A stretch of DNA of 64,000 nucleotides from SR1 bacterium human oral taxon HOT-345 (lineage in GTDB: Bacteria > Patescibacteriota > Gracilibacteria > Absconditabacterales > Absconditicoccaceae), in the NCBI GenBank assembly GCA_003260355.1, contig MPSQ01000001.1, positions 799,953 through 863,952 on the forward strand. The letters run 5' to 3'. Shown here piece by piece: positions 63,303 to 64,000 of the stretch (the stretch's first letter is position 1; each line of letters opens with the position of its first letter). The translations under genes and the position numbers were made by a program. The notes under the pieces were generated by a model. That model ran no database searches, was not told the DNA's origin, and worked only from the letters and a program-made list of their open reading frames with translations.

Positions 63303-63980
63303 CTAGTATTCTACTTGCACACCAGGACTCATTGTCGTAGCTACGACAACTTTCTTTACGAGTTTTCCTTTTACTCCTGTAGGTTTATTTTCTTCAATAG
63401 CTTTCATCAAAGCATCAATATTTTCTACGAGCTTTGCATTATCAAAGGAAAGCTTTCCTACCAATGCATGGATGTTTCCCGTCTTATCAAGTCTGAATTC
63501 AATCTTTCCCTTTTTCGTCTCTTCCACAGCTTGAGCGATATTTACTGTTACTGTTCCAGCTTTTGGAGAAGGCATAAGTCCTTTAGGTCCGAGCTGTTTC
63601 GCTACAGGAGCGAGTTCTCTGATCAAATCAGGCGTAGTAATGAGCACATCAAAATCTGTCTTCCCACTTTTGATGTCGTGGAGCAAAGATTCGTATCCTG
63701 CGATGTCCGCCCCCGCTTTCTTTGCTTCTTCTGTCTTGTCATCTGTTGTAAATACTGCGACTTTCTTGGTTTTTCCTGTTCCATGAGGAAGAATCGTTGT
63801 TGCTCTAAGCATTTGATCATTGTACTTTGGGTTTGCATTAGTCTTGACTGCGAGTTCAATTCCAGCGTCAAACTTTGCGTAGTTTACCTTTTTGAGGAGT
63901 TCTACAGCCTCAGCCAAAGGATAGGCTTTTGTTTTTTCAACGAGTTTTTTCACTTCGTTGTACTTTTTTCCGTGTTTCAT
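63303..63980 (-). CDS. rplA: 50S ribosomal protein L1
   Basis: A 225-residue protein of normal length. KYNEVKKLVEKTKAYPLAEA, TTILPHGTGKTKKVAVF, LGPKGLMPSPKAGTVT and FRLDKTGNIHALVGKLSF are conserved L1 segments, which form the mobile L1 stalk. No UGA codon. rplK would be expected upstream, just outside the window. Its 3' end is duplicated at 61684. Confidence 0.97.
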   Translation of the reverse strand: MKHGKKYNEVKKLVEKTKAYPLAEAVELLKKVNYAKFDAGIELAVKTNANPKYNDQMLRATTILPHGTGKTKKVAVFTTDDKTEEAKKAGADIAGYESLLHDIKSGKTDFDVLITTPDLIRELAPVAKQLGPKGLMPSPKAGTVTVNIAQAVEETKKGKIEFRLDKTGNIHALVGKLSFDNAKLVENIDALMKAIEENKPTGVKGKLVKKVVVATTMSPGVQVEY

Positions 63981-64000
63981 CAGAATAAAGAGAATAAGAA

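Larger units (their letters stand above)
62954..63438. repeat. Direct repeat copy B (rplA 3' end to lipoprotein remnant)
   Basis: Partner of 61341-61819. Here the rplA part belongs to the intact gene, while the lipoprotein part is broken. Confidence 0.9.

Noticed and set aside
1..64000. Widespread apparent pseudogenes and split ORFs interrupted by UGA
   Set aside because: The fragments lie in one frame and the UGA codons align to conserved glycines, so they are intact genes in code 25 rather than decaying genes.

Overview
The window reads as one contiguous piece of a chromosome that uses genetic code 25 (UGA = glycine; only UAA and UAG stop). Read with the standard code, most genes break into fragments. 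Read with UGA as Gly, the fragments join in one frame into full-length proteins, and the UGA codons fall on invariant glycines: the GroEL Gly-Met tail, the MnmA P-loop, the PilB Walker B region, the ABC ATPase Walker A and the TrmD CGRYEGID motif. This code is known from Candidatus Absconditabacteria (SR1) and Gracilibacteria (BD1-5). The window suggests one of these two lineages but does not decide between them. No rRNA, phage, transposase or CRISPR array was seen.

Layout. 1-7.1 kb: a partial exonuclease-helicase type gene, a secreted SLH-like protein, tsaE, pheT and a DsbB-like protein. 7.1-11.1 kb: a tandem hairpin repeat, then secreted or membrane proteases (CAP protein, RseP-type protease, M23 peptidase). 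11.5-14.7 kb: a type IV pilus pilB-pilC pair with a secreted partner. 14.9-17.6 kb: groES and groEL, separated by an SLH-like secreted protein gene. 17.7-24.7 kb: mnmA, a membrane-anchored protein, an HdeD-like protein and a 1190-residue multi-membrane protein. 25.0-27.7 kb: three tandem paralogous units, two of them encoding clear lipoproteins. 28.4-29.3 kb: a GC-rich stretch with no supported gene. 29.3-33.5 kb: lemA, a basic-tailed membrane protein, rlmN and a YadA-head-like surface protein. 33.6-38.3 kb: a MacAB-type export operon with a very long adaptor and a lipoprotein. 38.5-41.8 kb: a cytidylate-kinase-like gene, gatB, trmD and yraN.

41.8-43.3 kb: eleven tRNA genes on the minus strand with rpsT embedded. 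None of these tRNAs can read UGA. 43.5-53.5 kb: a three-gene operon encoding a helical 97-residue protein, a 1604-residue protein with a proline-rich tail and a 1582-residue cysteine-rich adhesin-like protein. 53.6-60.3 kb: adk, a RelE-type toxin-antitoxin pair joined to engB, a nuclease/phosphatase-fold protein, small membrane and lipoproteins, a methyltransferase and a C-terminally truncated alaS. 60.5-64 kb: lipoproteins and rplA, with a 480-bp direct duplication (rplA 3' end plus lipoprotein 5' end) flanking a secreted protein gene.

Housekeeping content is mostly translation, including tRNA charging (pheT, alaS, gatB) and tRNA/rRNA modification (mnmA, trmD, tsaE, rlmN). It is interleaved with a large cell-surface repertoire, which fits a small-genome, surface-attached lifestyle; that last point is inference. 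Gene starts rarely have clear Shine-Dalgarno sequences. Promoters look sigma70-like (TTGAnA - 16/17 - TATAAT), and strong hairpin terminators are common, several with the stop codon inside the stem.
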